From: Neodontobutis hainanensis
Taxonomy: Eukaryota; Chordata; Actinopteri; Gobiiformes; Odontobutidae
Direction of reading: 5' to 3'
DNA length: 64,000 nt
NCBI GenBank assembly: GCA_024349245.1
Contig: JALDNG010000041.1
Span: 7,712,501 to 7,776,500, forward strand
Position numbers and translations under genes: made by a program. Of this stretch, positions 11,547 to 23,169 are shown piece after piece; position 1 is the first letter of the stretch, and each line of letters begins with the position of its first letter. Below the pieces are notes generated by a model. It was not told the origin of the DNA. It saw only the letters and a list, made by a program, of their open reading frames with translations, and ran no database searches.

Positions 11547-12759
11547 TGTTTAATAAGGTATTTATTGCCCCAGGAATATTAGTTCATATGTTAATAGTTT
11601 TAGAGTACAGTACTGGAGACTCCTTGGGCATCTTAGTTCCAACAAGTGCTAGTGGCTCGTTTTAGTTTTTTTGTGGTGTGGATGGATGGTGCGGGTTGGA
11701 TCAGTAAGGATGTGTTTCCATTAACAAAAAGGGTCCACAAATAGCGTTCAGTACCACTATGGGATTGCCTCGGCTTGAGTGGGCACGAGTGTGTGGTCCG
11801 CTTTGAAAAAGGTGGAGCAAAACACTGCATTAAACAGAAAATATAAAAATTCAAAGACAAGCAACAATTTTTTGGCAACAGTTGTTCCAGTTTTAAACAT
11901 ACAGCTTTTGCATTATGAATTAAAACTCACATTTACAATCAGGCATTAAACATAAGCAGAACTTGTGGCTTTAAATACAAAATTGTAGATAATTGGTGAA
12001 GCCATAGACATGCTCCTGCTGTTGAAGTTGTGACCAACTAGTGATGGGTTGGAGCCAGGGTTTGATTAGACAGGTTTGACTGTCGAGGGGAGCACAGGTG
12101 AGTGATTATCAGCGGACAGGCATGAACTGGAAGGCTCCACTCAGGGAAATAGACACACAGAACACAAGAGAGAAGAGAGTAGACAAAGACAAAACTATCA
12201 ATCATCACATTTTATGGTGAAAAATTACCAAAATTCCAGAGACCAATGTGTTTTTATAGAAATAACAATGAAGCCACTTCACTTAAATGTTATCGTAAAA
12301 CAAACTGTACTTCTGTGGATTATCATTTGGCCCATTGTTATTTAGCTCACATTAGTATCTTGCTGAGGAAATTGTATAGTCAAAATGAAATGGTTTTATT
12401 ATTAGAAAGTGCATCTTTGTTGATTTAAGGATATTCCCCTAAAATCTGTATTAGCAGCATGTGTGCCATGAAATGAAATGTTCTTGGCAGTATTCGGCAG
12501 TTCCCCGTCTCGCTCTTTAAAAGTAATTTTCTCATTTATTACCCCTTCTCTGCTCTATACCTGTTTCTTTCCCGGTCCACACTCCCTTTATCTTTCTCAA
12601 AACGTACATATTATGTGGTTCAACCTTAATGCACAACAGCACTGCTTTACTGTGTGCTCTTTATTACTTACACTTAGCTGTTACACTATATCTGTGGACT
12701 AGATTCTGTTTGCGTAACCCCCTCCGTGTCTCTCCCTTTTCTTCCTTACTGTGTGAGAC
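11547..12759. other. No gene seen
   Basis: Open frames at 11633-11878 (minus) and 12478-12702 (plus) lack recognisable domains. No repeat was recognised. Confidence 0.55.
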
Positions 12760-12960
12760 CAATAACACTGGCAGAGCTGTAAGTAAATAATGAGGAGTAA
12801 TCAAAGTTAATGGAACCCAATGGGAGCCACAGCTTCTGTCTGTGGCAATAATCTCATTTAGAGAGCGGCAGATTTAGTGGATAATTGGGGCCTAAGTACT
12901 CACAGATTCCCCAGCTAACTAACTAACTAACTGAGCTGCCGGTGCTCGTTCACTTTGCAA
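12760..12960. promoter_or_regulatory. Candidate regulatory block (weak)
   Basis: It contains CCAATAACAC, GTAAATAATGAGGAG, TAATCAAAGTTAATGG (a TCF/LEF-like CAAAG core beside homeodomain cores), GGCAATAATCTC and GGATAATTGGGG. It ends in a short (CTAA)n run at about 12914-12931. Appearance only. Confidence 0.25.
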
Positions 12961-13346
12961 TCACACCGACGCACAAAGAAGAACAAACAAAGGCATTTAG
13001 TACCGTAGCTTCTTCTATTATGTTTATTTTTTCTTTTCTGTGTTTGCCAAATTTCTTTGTTTGAAAAGATAAAGTTTGATGAAATTGTTAAAAACTAAAG
13101 TTTGGCCATATTTTGGTGCTACTTCAATTAGTTTGCAGGAGGTCTTTAAAGCAAACTCACACATATCCTGTTAGAAATAAAAGCCCTATTAAAGACAGGC
13201 CCACAATTTTAAGTAGGGATGCCAACAATTGGAAAAATTGCGTTATTTTTAATAAATAAGATATGTAATTCCAGGATTATATTATTAGACTATCCCTGGT
13301 TGATTTAGTTGGTGTTTGACGTCATCTCACTTTGCCTTTGTCCTGT

Positions 13347-13679
13347 CAGCTCCGTGAAGTTTGTCCCCCATTAAACGCAGATTGACTCCAAAACTATCTA
13401 GATCGTTCGTGCTGAATAAAAATATTTACTGTTTTGGTTTTTAAGATATTTTTATTTTAAGGTTATTTGGGTTCACTCGGCCCCCTGCTGGTACTGGGCG
13501 GTCAGCAGCTCAAACAAAGGACAAACAAACCATTCCGGGGTGAACCCAGAAATAACCATTCATATCTTAAAAACCAAAACAGCACAAACAAAAATGTTAC
13601 CGGCACAAACCAGCACAAACGATTGAGATAGTTTTCAAACAGAAATGCTCTTGATGTTGGGGGCAAATTCAAGGAGCTC
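13347..13679. repeat. Internal foldback (long imperfect inverted repeat) within the hAT copy
   Basis: The arms are about 13347-13476 and 13540-13679. They share a perfect 20-base core, CTGTTTTGGTTTTTAAGATA on the left with its complement in TATCTTAAAAACCAAAACAG on the right. They also share GGGTTCAC/GTGAACCC at the inner edges and AAAACTATC..ATCGTT..GTGCTG farther out. The roughly 63-base centre is GC-richer. It is either a nested foldback element or an inverted duplication of the hAT left subterminal region. Confidence 0.75.
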
Positions 13680-13729
13680 ATCCATGTGTAGACCGCCTTG
13701 TATTTACAGTTATTGATAGTAAACTAGCA

Positions 13730-14170
13730 GGAAGAGCTACGACTTTGCCCGTGTGGTCATTATTCACTGCAGCAGCGGACGACAACACATTTGTAATTTG
13801 TAAAACGAAGGTTTCAAGAGACAGAAGAAAGACAGCAGCATTTAACAAATATCATGAGTCACCTAAAGCTTCCCCATCGCAAAGAGAAACTAATGATTAA
13901 AGCAATAAACTGCAAAATAATGGAGTTCATAGCAATTGATGACCAGCCATTTTCTGTGGTGGGAGACCCTGGATTACTCCAGTTAGTAACACATTTAGAA
14001 CCACGTTATACTTTACCGTTGCTATTTTTCAGACATTTGCATGTCCTGTACAATAATGTTGTCACACATTCACAATATGATCAACAAAACCAACATAAAC
14101 ATTATGTTTTCCACTGACATTAGACCTTAGTCCTGTGAGTATGCTTAGTTTAACCACTCAGTGGCGAGAT
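13730..14170 (+). pseudogene. hAT (BED-type) transposase pseudogene, N-terminal part
   Basis: Would have encoded the transposase that binds hAT ends and catalyses excision and insertion. Three frames are needed to follow it. Frame one (13751 on) gives VWSLFTAAADDNTFVICKTK, resembling the first half of a BED zinc finger (VW..F....D.....C..C), followed by TAAFNKYHESP. After a shift, 13914-14021 gives FIAIDDQPFSVVGDPG and LEPRYTLP, the conserved hAT segment preceding the catalytic core. A further shift gives RCYFSDIC. Then 14132-14170 gives PVSMLSLTTQWRD, matching the start of the RNase H-like domain. The rest of the catalytic domain and the C-terminal dimerisation region are absent. It is clearly inactive. 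Confidence 0.8.
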
Positions 14171-14431
14171 TAAAATGTGAACATCCATGGGACGATACTG
14201 CTGCACAGGAGCTACAAACAAATAACACAACAAATAAATTGACCATTTGGAGAACTATACTTGCATTTATTCAATGTATCATTGCCTTATACTCTTGGTG
14301 CTCGTACCCTAGACTATAGGAAATATTATTAAGACCCGTTTTTATTAAAATTTACAAATATCAGTTATCGGTATCAGCCACGAGAAGCACTTAAATATTG
14401 GTTGAAACTTGGGTGCATCTCAAATTTTAAG

Positions 14432-17400
14432 TAAATTGTAGCTCATTGCTTCTTGTCAATAGTCATCTTTATCCAATAAGGCAATGGCACATTTGACCCA
14501 AAATTGTCATCCTATATGCACATATGGCAGAATCTCAATGGGAAGACTGGCTTTTATGAAATTAAACTGTGATTTAGCAGCTGTGTAGTTTTAAAATTCC
14601 AGAAACTACTAAGTATTTCAAGATTTGTATGCAATTGAAACAACTGCATACCCTAGCTTTCCATATCTTATTGAAGCCAGTACAGACGTCATTGCATTTT
14701 CTTTCTTTCTCTATTATTCTTGTGCCAATTGGAGCATGCCTTGTGTGTAAATGTGTGCGTGCAATAGAGTTAATGGAGGATGCTGTTGCTTGCACAGCGG
14801 GGTTTCTCCCGCTAAGAAAGACCTGTGTGTGTATTTTATGTGACTCAACCCCCAGACTCAGAGGAGGCACCGTGTTATTATACAACAACAGTGTGAGTCT
14901 CTTTAGATAAAGTAAAGAAAATATTTCCACTGCAGCAGTATGGGTCTGGCCCAGGCAGGTACATACAGTAGTTTCCCATATATGCCCTTTGATAACCCCT
15001 CGGCTTTGGTTCCAAAAGTGCACTTTGGTTCCAAAAGCAAAACACTGCAGTCTGTTGATGGGACAGTAGAGAATACTTACTTGAGCAAAAATAAGAATTC
15101 CAAAAAATCCACAAAACAACACAGTGTTCTCAAATAAAGTTCATGTTCTCATGTTTGTGGAGGTTCTCAGTCATCCAAGTCTTCATAAACTAAAGGGTTA
15201 AAAAGACAAGCATCTGAGGAGGCTTCCAGGAAAACATTTTTGGTTTAACCTAAGATGTTGAAAGATGATGAACACATTTATTCCTAAGAGCCTAAGGGGG
15301 ATCATTGACCAAACTCCTGAACAAAAGAATAAGACACATTAAATAACTGACACTATCCTCAAACCAAACTGGAACATTTACGGAAGAGACTACAGTGGTG
15401 AGGATATTTACAGTTCCCAATGGGAGGAGCAAGGAGCAGCTAATTTGCAAATCTCCACATCCTGGTCAGCACTCAACTGCAACAGGACACAGACAAACCC
15501 AGTTGGAGAGATGAAATATGATTATAAATAAATTGTGATCCTGAACATATTAAACACAAGCACAGACTTCATTAAAAGGCACCTACATTTTAAAGGTTTG
15601 CTTCAAATATGATTTCTTTTTTGAGAAAAAAACAAAATGTGTGTGGCACTTGAATGAGATTATTGTTTACGTGGGGGACAAATTGTACAGTTCAGTGGAA
15701 ACTGTAGTTTTGATCACTATGGCAACAGCTAGACAGCAAGTTTTAAAGGTATTACAAAAGAAGTTTTAATGTTGCATTTTATTCTATATAGTCTAAAACT
15801 GCCTTAACAGACATATAACCAACATATAACATATAATAAATACCCAACTGTTAAATAGGTGTACAAATATATCTATATATTTTTATGACGTCTGTAAACT
15901 TTTTACTACGTTGGACAAAAGAAACATCAACCAACCATAGAAGCTTGGCAAGCGTTTTCCATTGGCCCTCTGTTACTACGTGTGTTACGTTATGCACACA
16001 TTTTCCAGTTGCTGCAATTGTGTAGATAGTGTGTTAATGTAGCTCCACGCTATCCCCGGCTTTCATGCATTTCTGCTTCGCCGGTCTGACCACGAAGTTG
16101 GTTATGAGCTCAGGAGAAAAACGTCTGAAGAGCTAAACAAAACCAGAGTGTGTCTAACAGGCATTGGTTTTGTCAAAAACATTCTCGGTAACGCCTTCTT
16201 TCTCAAAAGGGATTTCTGCTCTGATCTGATTTTTTGTGTGACTATTGAAACTTTGCTTTAAATAGATGCAAAATTCAACTTACTTTTTATCTGACACTAA
16301 ACTGTAACAATTATCATTTATCATTGACAAAGTGGTACACTTTCTGTTTGGACAAGTTTGATGGGCTACAGACTTAAATCTGCAGTTAAACTACTTTGTA
16401 ATAGAGACTTTGTTTCATTCCCTCACATCTCCATATTTCTTACCTTATCCCACTTGTTCCTTGCCTCCATTTAGTTTTTATTGTCAGGAATCTCAGATGA
16501 ACAGTATTAGGCATCTGAAAACCAACCAAAAAAAACAATCACACAAAAAAAAAATCTAACTTATGCTACCTGATTTCCCCTTTGCCTCTTTACACGTTCT
16601 TTAATTTCTTTCTTTGCCTCTTACCATTTTTCCGACTTTTTCATCTGCTATTTTTACTTTGCACTGTGTAATTAAAGTGAGATAAATTCTTCTTCTTAAT
16701 GTCTGCTCCCTAAGGATTAATGTGGTAAACTTTCCTCTGTAACTGCAGCAGAATGACTCAGATATTATAAACACTGTGCATGCGACGAGACACATCTTTC
16801 TCATCAAGCAAAGTACTTTTTTTTTTAAGGGTGCCAAAAAGCCAGGTCACACATAAGAGAACGCTTTAAACCTTTCGGTCACATTTAATAATTCTAAGTA
16901 CGCTTTTGCCACTGTAATTATAAGTGTATGTTTAAGAGCTGCATGGCATTTGTTTGTGAGGAGCTTAAAGCGGCCCAGCAGGACAAAGCCACTCTGTAAA
17001 AGATGTATTTAATCTCAAGATATTAGGTTAAGGTTATTTTTACTTACCATCGCTCGGTATTAAAAAGCCCAGTTACAGTTATTGTGGAGGTAAAGTACTG
17101 TCGGGGACCTTGGGAAAGCATCCAGTTGCAGAGATTAAGCAGCTGGTCAAAAAAATGCATGCAAACTGAAAGTACAAGGTTCAAGCATTATCAATAATAA
17201 TAAAAAAGGAACATACATTATAAATTTAAAATAAACACACTTAAAAACACAATATATCTTGAAATGTTACAAACTCATAAATATTCTTGTGTACTTGGAT
17301 CTAAGGCTCAGAACGGCTTAGGAAAACTACCCCTTAAGTCTGCCATTATACAAATGAGCAGGATTAGATGGTTAGACATTATTTACATTAAGAGAAAAAA

Positions 17401-19102
17401 GAGATTACAGTTGACCCTAAATCCTTATTTTCTTAGCCTTATCCTGCTATTGCAAAATTTGAATATGGATTTTAAATAAAAACAAAGCCCTAAAAGTCTG
17501 AGATACCGTTTCAGCGACTCAATATATACACATTTTATTATGGGATGTAACTTGGTGTGTGATTGTGATGAGCAGGTGGAGAGCAGTATGCATGACGTCA
17601 GACAGATCAGGGCGTATTAGTTGTGTGGATACTGAGCTTCATCACACAGTTAGTTTTGTTATTCTGCCCAACTTTGGACTCTTAACTACTCTCAGTGTTT
17701 CAACAATCCAAAAAATTACAAATGAATTGGACTAATGTCCCATTACTTTAAGTATTAATATGATTAAAATGTAATATTATATTATTTAAATCCATTCTAG
17801 TTTTTTCACCATAGACTTACATTGAAACCACTGTTTAAGCCACATTAACCCTTCATTTACTTCTTATATATCCCACTAATTTCAAAGTTTCAAAATTCAA
17901 CAAAAAATCATCAAAATTTCAACAATTATTTTAAGCCTCCAACAATAATCATAACTTCAACCATTGATTTTATATAGATTTGTTAATTTCCCAAAAATGC
18001 TAAACGCCTTAAAATATTTATATAAGCTATTGGTCAATCATCTTCTGTCCACAGTTGTGTAGCGGATAAAACATAGTGCTACAGCATAAGAGATGTGAGT
18101 TGAATTTGCACATTTAAACAAATTCTGATTAGCAAAATTTTCACAGGTGACAAAAATTTGTGTTTAATGCTCGGACTTACTGACTTTACTTACTAACGTT
18201 CCCGTCCCAGTTTTCCATGTATTCACAACAATCAAGTGGTCAAAGCTGAGGCCTTTCATTCAGAAGCAAAGGCTTTGATTCTAATGGTAGTAAAGGAGAT
18301 TCAGTTTTAAGCATACAGTGTATAACCATGGGCAGGCCGACCAATCAAATTCCAACAAACATCCAGCACATCTTTACCCTCTTCAGCAAAATTCAAGAAC
18401 TATCCTCAGTGTCCACACACTATATCTTTAACCTTTTCAAACATTTATAGTTTTTAATGTAAAAGTCCATTTCTGTCACCTTTCCTCACATTACTTTATT
18501 TTGAAGGCCTGATGGACCAGTTGGACCAGTTAGGAAGAAAGATTGTGTAGTGGGACCCCGTTTCCATTTAGACCACAAGACTCCCAAAGACAAGATTAAA
18601 CAGTTGTGTAATGTGAACTGTCACAAGCAGATGCCATTTGTTCTAAGATAGTCTTTAAGTTCAAGTCAATATAACCTCATACTGTATAAGACTGTGGGAA
18701 GTTCAGGTGCTCTTCCAGAAGCTTTTCAGACTTTTCGTTTTTTACAAATGGTTTGAGTGGGAAATGTGACCGCTGAGGGATTTAATTTAGTATGTGTGCA
18801 TTACATTATGCAGTTCTCAATTAAAGTCAATATTGTGCAATCTGACTATGTGGTTTCATATTTTACATTGAACATTTATGTCTTAAGTCATTCCTCAAAG
18901 CCAATGGCCATCTGACAGAGTTAGGGAACAGAAAAGATAGACCAGACAGAGAGATGATGCAGGTTGCCAGTGGTGCTCATGTGCTTTTGTCTTCAAGACC
19001 TCCAACTGCGGCCCTAAAAAAAAACAATCGAAAGCCCCATTCTGCAAAAAATAATGCATTGATTAGTAACGCTAATAAACCAAAATAAACTTATTATGCA
19101 GC
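14432..19102. other. Large stretch without recognised genes
   Basis: The longest open frame is 182 codons at 14574-15122 (minus), without recognisable domains. A weakly tRNA-like stretch lies at about 18055-18107. The 15140-15480 segment has the texture of an old interspersed repeat (TGGAGGTTCTCAGTCATCC) but no ends could be defined. Confidence 0.5.
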
Positions 19103-19115
19103 TTCTTAGAAACAT

Positions 19116-20009
19116 CCATCCATCCATCCATCTTCTTCCGCTTATCCGGCCGGGTCGCGGGGGCAGCAGTCTAAGCAGAGAAGCCCAGACTTCCCTCTCC
19201 CCAGACACTTCCTCCAGCTCTTCCGGGGGGATACCGAGGTGTTCCCAGGCCAGCCGAGAGACATAGTCCCTCCAGCGTGTCCTAGGTCTTCCCCGAGGTC
19301 TCCTCCCGGTGGGACATGCCCGGAACACCTCCCTAGGGAGGCGTCCTGGAGGCATCCGAAACAGATGCCCGAGCCACCTCAGCTGGCTCCTCTCGATGTG
19401 AAGGAGCAGCGGCTCTACTTTGAGCTCCTCCCGAGTGATGGAGCTCCTCACCCTATCTCTAAGGGAGCGCCCCTCCACTCTGGGGAGAAAGCTCATTTCG
19501 GCCGCCTGTATCCGGGATCTTGTTCTTTCGGTCATGACCCAAAGCTCATGACCATAGGTGAGAGTAGGAACGTAGATTGACCGGTAAATCGAGAGCTTTG
19601 CCTTACAGCTCAGCTCCTTCTTCACCACGACAGACCGGTACATCGACCGCATTACTGCAGAAGCTGCACCGATCCGTCTGTCGATCTCACGCTCCTTCCT
19701 TCCCTCACTCGTGAACAAGACCCCGAGGTGCTTAAACTCCTCCACTTGAGGCAGGAGCTCTCCAGCAACCTGAAGGGGGCAAGCCACCCTTTTCCGACTG
19801 AGAACCATGGTCTCAGACTTGGAGGTGCTGATCCTCATCCCAGCCGCTTCACACTTGGCTGCAAACCGCCCCAGTGAACATTGAAGGTCCTGGCTTGATG
19901 GAGCCAACAGGACAACATCATCTGCAAAAAGCAGAGACGAAATCCTGTGGTCCCCAAGCCAGACTCCCTCCGGCCCCTGGCTGCGCCTAGAATCCTGTCC
20001 ATAATATGG
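19116..20009 (-). pseudogene. LINE reverse transcriptase, C-terminal fragment
   Basis: On the minus strand one uninterrupted frame covers the element. It begins with RRSQGPEGVWLGDHR and SSLLFADDVVLL; FADD at about 19914-19928 is the catalytic motif C of reverse transcriptases. GMRISTSKSE (motif D-like), EFKHLGVLFTS (motif E-like), the thumb, and a C-terminal region with RSQLRWLGHLFRMPP and GRRPRGRPRTRWRDYVSRLA follow. The endonuclease domain and the palm before motif C are missing. The normal stop seems lost: the frame runs through the GATG tail into flanking DNA, ending at 19014. The intact frame suggests a fairly young insertion, but it cannot retrotranspose. Confidence 0.9.
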
Positions 20010-20017
20010 ACAGGATT
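19991..20017. repeat. Hairpin at the LINE 5' junction
   Basis: AATCCTGTCCAT (19991-20002) and ATGGACAGGATT (20006-20017) are perfect 12-base inverted arms around the 3-base loop AAT. The arm inside the LINE is element sequence; the other lies just outside it, before the target duplication. So a short piece of the 5' end was copied in inverted sense at integration. Confidence 0.9.
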
Positions 20018-20037
20018 TCTTATGTTCTTAGAAACAT

Positions 20038-22680
20038 ATCATAGAAATATTAAAAGACATGGCGCACAAGTTAGTGTCCACTAATTAAAATTCAAATCTA
20101 ATGATGAAACATGATATGAGTAAAACAAGACATACCTGCTCAGTGGGCCTCTACAAAGTTTCAGTGAAGCAGCAAATCGACCTCTGTGTCGGAGTGCTAA
20201 CTGGAGCAGCTAGTCGGTCTGTCAGTGCCCTGATTGGCTCATTTAAATAACGCTCAGGTGTAATTGGCTGGCAAATTAAACTGTCATTATTGGACAGGTG
20301 GGGAAGGAAAAAAAAGCCCAGGGGAGTGACAGGACAAAATGGCGGCAGGTCTCCCGTGGGAAAAATCTGGGAAATAAGAGACGACGTGACATGTAGACTA
20401 TGTCTCTCTATTCAAAAAGACTGAATGACACAGCCACAGACAAGACCTCATTCTGAAGTACATATGTCACTGAGGATCGATTTACAAAAATGTATTGTAT
20501 GATTGTGCGCTTTAAGTTAATCAAAAAAACAGATAAAGATCTTTTTTTAGTTTTATCTTTATGTGAGAGGTACTTCTTCAAATGAAAAAGTATTTATCTT
20601 TTTTGATAATGTGATTATACCGACAGTAAAATGACTAAATTAGCGTGTGTAGCTGTGTACAAACAAGAATAATAATACTTGTTGTGCTTGTGTGCTCCTA
20701 CTGCAATGCACAGTTTTCCCACTCTGGAAAAGAACAGGAACCCGGAATGACAACAAAGAAAAATACAAGACAGTTACTTTGATTTGTTCATACCATACTG
20801 CAATCAAAGTAACTATCTTGTCAATCCACTTATGAAAGTTTTACGCCACAGGCTACATTTTGGCCCTTCTTTGTATATATTTCTGTTCTGCATGTGTATT
20901 TGAATTAGGACCGAACTTGATGTAAACAGCAGGGCAGACGATTAATTATCTATATCCCATAGCTGCTGTAATTGCATCCTTGTTTTGACTTGTTGCTATC
21001 ACACTGTCTTTATTTCAAAGAGCACACCTGGACCAAGAGTTTGTTGACCATCACATTTCTAATTAAAATGCCATTAGCTCTGAGGAAGATTTTCTGTTCT
21101 GTGTAATCTGTTCTTTTTAAACCAGCAGCCAAGACTTTTTGTCACTATTTTAAATTCTTCCTATTCCCACAGAATGCACACAATTAATGTTTATAGTTTA
21201 AATTATATATGATGACTATGTAAAAAAATTATTACATTTTAAAAGGCCTTATTGACTCACCTTAAACTTCAAATGTTAGAGTAAATTTTGCAATTATCTC
21301 TGTCTTGTTAAACATCCTTTGAATGCATTGCCAATATTGATTCTTTTTCCTCTATTTGTGTTTTTCTATTTTGTGATGCTTTCTCTGTATCTTTGGCAGC
21401 CATTGATTAAATGTTGACCAGAAGTGTAGACCAATGGGAGTGTCCCTAACTCCCATAAGGCCCCCTTTTATGCCGACATTTGATTAACCAAGGCTCCTGG
21501 TATAAGCTGATCTATTAACGCTGGCTTTTTCACAGATGATTCCTATTACAATGTGCAATTAGGTGATTAAACATGGCATAGCATACCCTCTGTTTAACTA
21601 GGTTATTAACTAAACTTAAGTTATTTTACATTGTTACAACCTCACTACAAACATTTTTCTTATAAAATCCTAAAACAAGTTTTTTAAATATGCAATATAT
21701 AATATATATTACATTTAACATAGGAGCTATTTGGTTTTATCCTGTCGTCTTTGGTCCACTCTCCATGTTTTGACAAGCGCTCTGTAATAAAAGTGACGGA
21801 TGGACAATGACCAGCGCTCCTCCAGGTGAACCCTGACCTATGAGTGCGTTTGCCTAAGTGTGTGTGTGACTACGGCCCATCTGTGGGGGCCGTTAAGAGC
21901 CCCTCTCTCTGTGCCCTCTCATTGTGACCCACATGCTCAATGGTCAACAATGAGAGCCCTTCCAACCCCAGGGAGTGTGCGTTTGTTTGTGTGTCTTTTT
22001 GCGAGTCTGTGTTTATGGGTGTCACTCCGGCTGGGCTGGGTATTGGGAGGGCAAACTTGCACAGGCCGTTTTTCATGATCTCATCAATGGATTGTGAATA
22101 CCGTATTAACGATGGCTGGGCGGCCCCTGGCCACTACTTACAGAATCAGATATGTGACATCTGATAGGGCTTCAATTTGAAATCCATTTGTAATGCAATA
22201 TAGCAGTGTATTTTATATGAAGGTCAGGACCTGAAGGGTCATCCAAGGATCATAACTATGCTTAAAGAGGCCAAAAACCTCAGAGTAGTCTCTTTTTTGT
22301 TAAAGGTATTTTTTGCCATATATTTTTTGGAGAATTGTAATTATATCATTATTATTATTTTATTATAATTTATGGTTTTATTCTCAAAACTAGTGACCAA
22401 AATAGACTCAGCCATATCAATACAGTTATACCAATATAAATCTAACCCTTTTTAGTAAAAGGAGTCACATCAGCATATTAATAATAAAATAAAATAAAAT
22501 ATATATTGATATATATGTTTTGTTGAATTACATTAAAAGTCCAACAAATATAGCTAAAACTATCTGTACCAAAAAATCTTTGTATGGCCTATTCCCCAAA
22601 GGAGTAACAAAAGAATTGTAAAAATTATATTTTCTATTATATATATTTCTATTCATTTCTGATGTGGGTAATGCAGTTGA
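20038..22680. other. No gene seen
   Basis: AT-rich and unique-looking apart from the hairpin at 20765-20821. Short open frames near 21.9-22.1 kb on both strands have no recognisable domain. AT-rich low-complexity sequence lies at 22,320-22,530. Confidence 0.55.
20765..20821. repeat. 20-base-arm hairpin
   Basis: ACAAGACAGTTACTTTGATT (20765-20784) pairs with AATCAAAGTAACTATCTTGT (20802-20821) with a single internal mismatch, around a 17-base loop. The stem-loop is about 57 bases, the size of a short pre-miRNA-like hairpin or the core of a small foldback element. No coding context. Confidence 0.8.
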
Positions 22681-22960
22681 GAAGTTACATTAGCAGAGCT
22701 CCGAAACAAGCAGTCGAAACAGTCAGAGTCCAACTGTTGCACAGTAATTACCCGGTTGCTCCTGCTTGCTTTGCTTGGAGCAGCTAATGTTTTGCCTCAT
22801 GCTATGGTGCTTTTAATATGTGGTATTGAATATGACATTATAATGGCTAACTGTATTCAGCTAATGACATGGTCCAGTGAACCATCTGTCTGGGGACAGA
22901 GAGGACAGCACATTACATTGGCTGTCAAAAGTAGACAGTTACATGCGCAACACAAAGGGC
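22681..22960. promoter_or_regulatory. Candidate regulatory block (weak)
   Basis: Non-repetitive sequence with CACAGTAATTACCCGG, GAGCAGCTAATG, ATTATAATGGCTAAC and CAGCTAATGACATGG. It directly precedes a long GT microsatellite. The call rests on motif density alone. Confidence 0.22.
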
Positions 22961-22986
22961 CCCATTAGCTGCTGTTTAGGGCAAAT

Positions 22987-22989
<3 letters not shown>

Positions 22990-23059
<70 letters not shown>
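22990..23059. repeat. (GT)n microsatellite, about 35 units
   Basis: Uninterrupted GT alternation across 70 bases. Alternating purine-pyrimidine of this length can adopt Z-DNA and is normally length-polymorphic. The cysteine/valine-rich open frames overlapping it are artefacts. Confidence 0.98.
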
Positions 23060-23063
<4 letters not shown>

Positions 23064-23169
23064 GTAAGAGTGCACAACTCAAACAAATGGATTCAATCCC
23101 AGGACAACAGTGTGTGTGTCCCAAAGCCCTGTGCCCCTGTTGTGACATCATCTATGAATGTCATAATTG

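Larger units (their letters stand above)
13206..14431 (+). mobile_element. hAT-family DNA transposon copy with 8-bp target duplications
   Basis: The exact 8-mer ATTTTAAG lies at 13206-13213 and 14424-14431. Between them the element starts TAGGGATGCC and ends GGGTGCATCTCAA; these ends are inverted repeats matching at 7 of the first 9 positions (TAGGGATGC versus TTGAGATGC). An 8-bp duplication and a TAGGGATGC-type end are hallmarks of hAT elements, which code for a BED-finger transposase; a decayed one lies inside on the plus strand. The copy is about 1.2 kb, much shorter than an autonomous hAT. It also contains a foldback at 13347-13679 and an ATCAGTTATCGGTATCAGCC block near the right end. Confidence 0.85.
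19103..20037 (-). mobile_element. 5'-truncated non-LTR retrotransposon (LINE) with 13-bp target duplication
   Basis: The 13-mer TTCTTAGAAACAT occurs at 19103-19115 and again at 20025-20037, bounding the insertion exactly. In minus orientation the element ends with GGCCGGATAAGCGGAAGAAG and a (GATG)n tail, and codes for the 3' part of a reverse transcriptase. GC content is far above the surroundings. The copy starts in the middle of the reverse transcriptase, so about 0.9 kb of a multi-kilobase LINE is present, as expected from incomplete target-primed reverse transcription. The clade is not assigned; this sequence type is abundant in teleosts. Confidence 0.93.

Noticed and set aside
14574..15122. 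182-codon open frame on the minus strand, longest outside transposons
   Set aside because: No domain, signal or recognisable similarity; overlapped by other open frames on both strands; no splice or promoter support.
15140..15480. Possible old retroelement (TGGAGGTTCTCAGTCATCC)
   Set aside because: Could not be tied to a family or given ends with confidence.
18055..18107. Weak tRNA-like stretch (GTAGCGGATAAAAC .. GAGTTGAATTT)
   Set aside because: A and B boxes are poor and no cloverleaf or target duplication could be drawn.
19239..19580. Plus-strand open frame inside the LINE
   Set aside because: Antisense shadow of the reverse-transcriptase frame.
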